Assembly (NCBI GenBank): GCA_020350905.1
Contig: CP070843.1
Location: 357,974-364,635 of the forward strand
Length of the DNA stretch: 6,662 nucleotides
From: Deltaproteobacteria bacterium
GTDB lineage: Bacteria > Desulfobacterota > Syntrophobacteria > BM002
Reading direction: 5' to 3'
Position numbers and translations under genes: made by a program. The notes beneath the pieces were generated by a model. That model saw only the letters and a program-made list of their open reading frames with translations. It had not been told where the DNA came from and searched no databases. Of this stretch, positions 6,543 to 6,662 are shown one piece after another (position 1 is the stretch's first letter; the number at the start of each line of letters is the position of its first letter).

Positions 6543-6660
6543 TGCTCCCTCCAAATTCAATCAAAAGATAGTCTTCCTCTAGTCGAGCCTTGCGCGGTTC
6601 TAACACGGCATAGGCGCGAGGAAGCACGATGTTTTTTTTGAAGTTTCCTATCTTGATTAT
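6535..6660 (-). CDS. C-terminal end of an unrecognised protein, 5' end outside window
   Basis: On the minus strand the frame from 6660 down to the TAA at 6537-6535 is open for 41 codons and continues past the window edge. It is too short for most gene callers. The peptide ends ARLEEDYLLIEFGGSSE and contains FKKNIVLPRAYAVLEPRKA; the alternation of hydrophobic and charged residues looks like real protein rather than noise. I do not recognise a family. Its stop overlaps the GTG start of the CCCPLC protein by 8 bases, and that gene's Shine-Dalgarno sequence lies inside it, as in coupled operon pairs. Its true start cannot be seen. The run of eight A residues (6639-6632 on this strand) lies in frame as part of the FKKN codons and is a possible site for slippage or sequencing error. 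Confidence 0.5.
   Translation of the reverse strand: MIKIGNFKKNIVLPRAYAVLEPRKARLEEDYLLIEFGGSSE
6548..6552 (-). promoter_or_regulatory. Shine-Dalgarno sequence fixing the start of the CCCPLC protein
   Basis: GGAGG at 6552-6548 on the minus strand stands five bases before GTG at 6542. It lies downstream of the alternative TTG at 6560, which therefore is unlikely to be the start. Confidence 0.7.
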
Positions 6661-6662
6661 GA

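Overview
The window reads as ordinary bacterial chromosome, about half G+C by eye, densely coding and mostly single-copy metabolic genes. There are five substantially readable protein genes, one small gene, and one gene fragment at the right edge. I see no rRNA, tRNA, insertion sequence, CRISPR array or phage gene. The mix (a cellulase-type glycosidase, a UDP-sugar epimerase, a cytoplasmic S9 peptidase, a solitary ribbon-helix-helix protein, an enlarged aldo/keto reductase and a tiny Cys-rich protein) would fit an uncultured, environmental lineage such as Chloroflexota. That placement is an impression from protein style, not a demonstrated fact.

Layout: (1) Positions 2-1973, plus strand: the 3' part of a GH5-like TIM-barrel glycosidase, then 10 bp later an NAD-dependent UDP-hexose 4-epimerase family protein; the two are probably co-transcribed. 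(2) Positions 2027-3958, minus strand: a full-length S9 family serine peptidase, convergent with the epimerase. (3) Positions 4083-4532, minus strand: a 149-residue protein with an N-terminal ribbon-helix-helix DNA-binding fold and a C-terminal part I cannot assign. (4) Positions 4533-4741: a divergent control region with a perfect 28-bp inverted repeat (12-bp arms) lying over the regulator's likely promoter, then two head-to-tail copies of a 12-bp sequence. (5) Positions 4742-6256, plus strand: a 504-residue aldo/keto reductase starting at GTG, carrying a large helical insertion late in the barrel. (6) Positions 6303-6662, minus strand: a 79-residue CCCPLC protein whose start overlaps the end of another open frame that runs off the window.

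How they may work together: the glycosidase and epimerase suggest glycan or sugar-nucleotide handling. The ribbon-helix-helix protein most likely represses itself through the palindrome and may also influence the divergent reductase. Nothing ties the peptidase to a particular pathway. The most distinctive features are the regulator with its operator and tandem repeat, the enlarged reductase, and an Asp where the glycosidase family normally has its catalytic nucleophile Glu.
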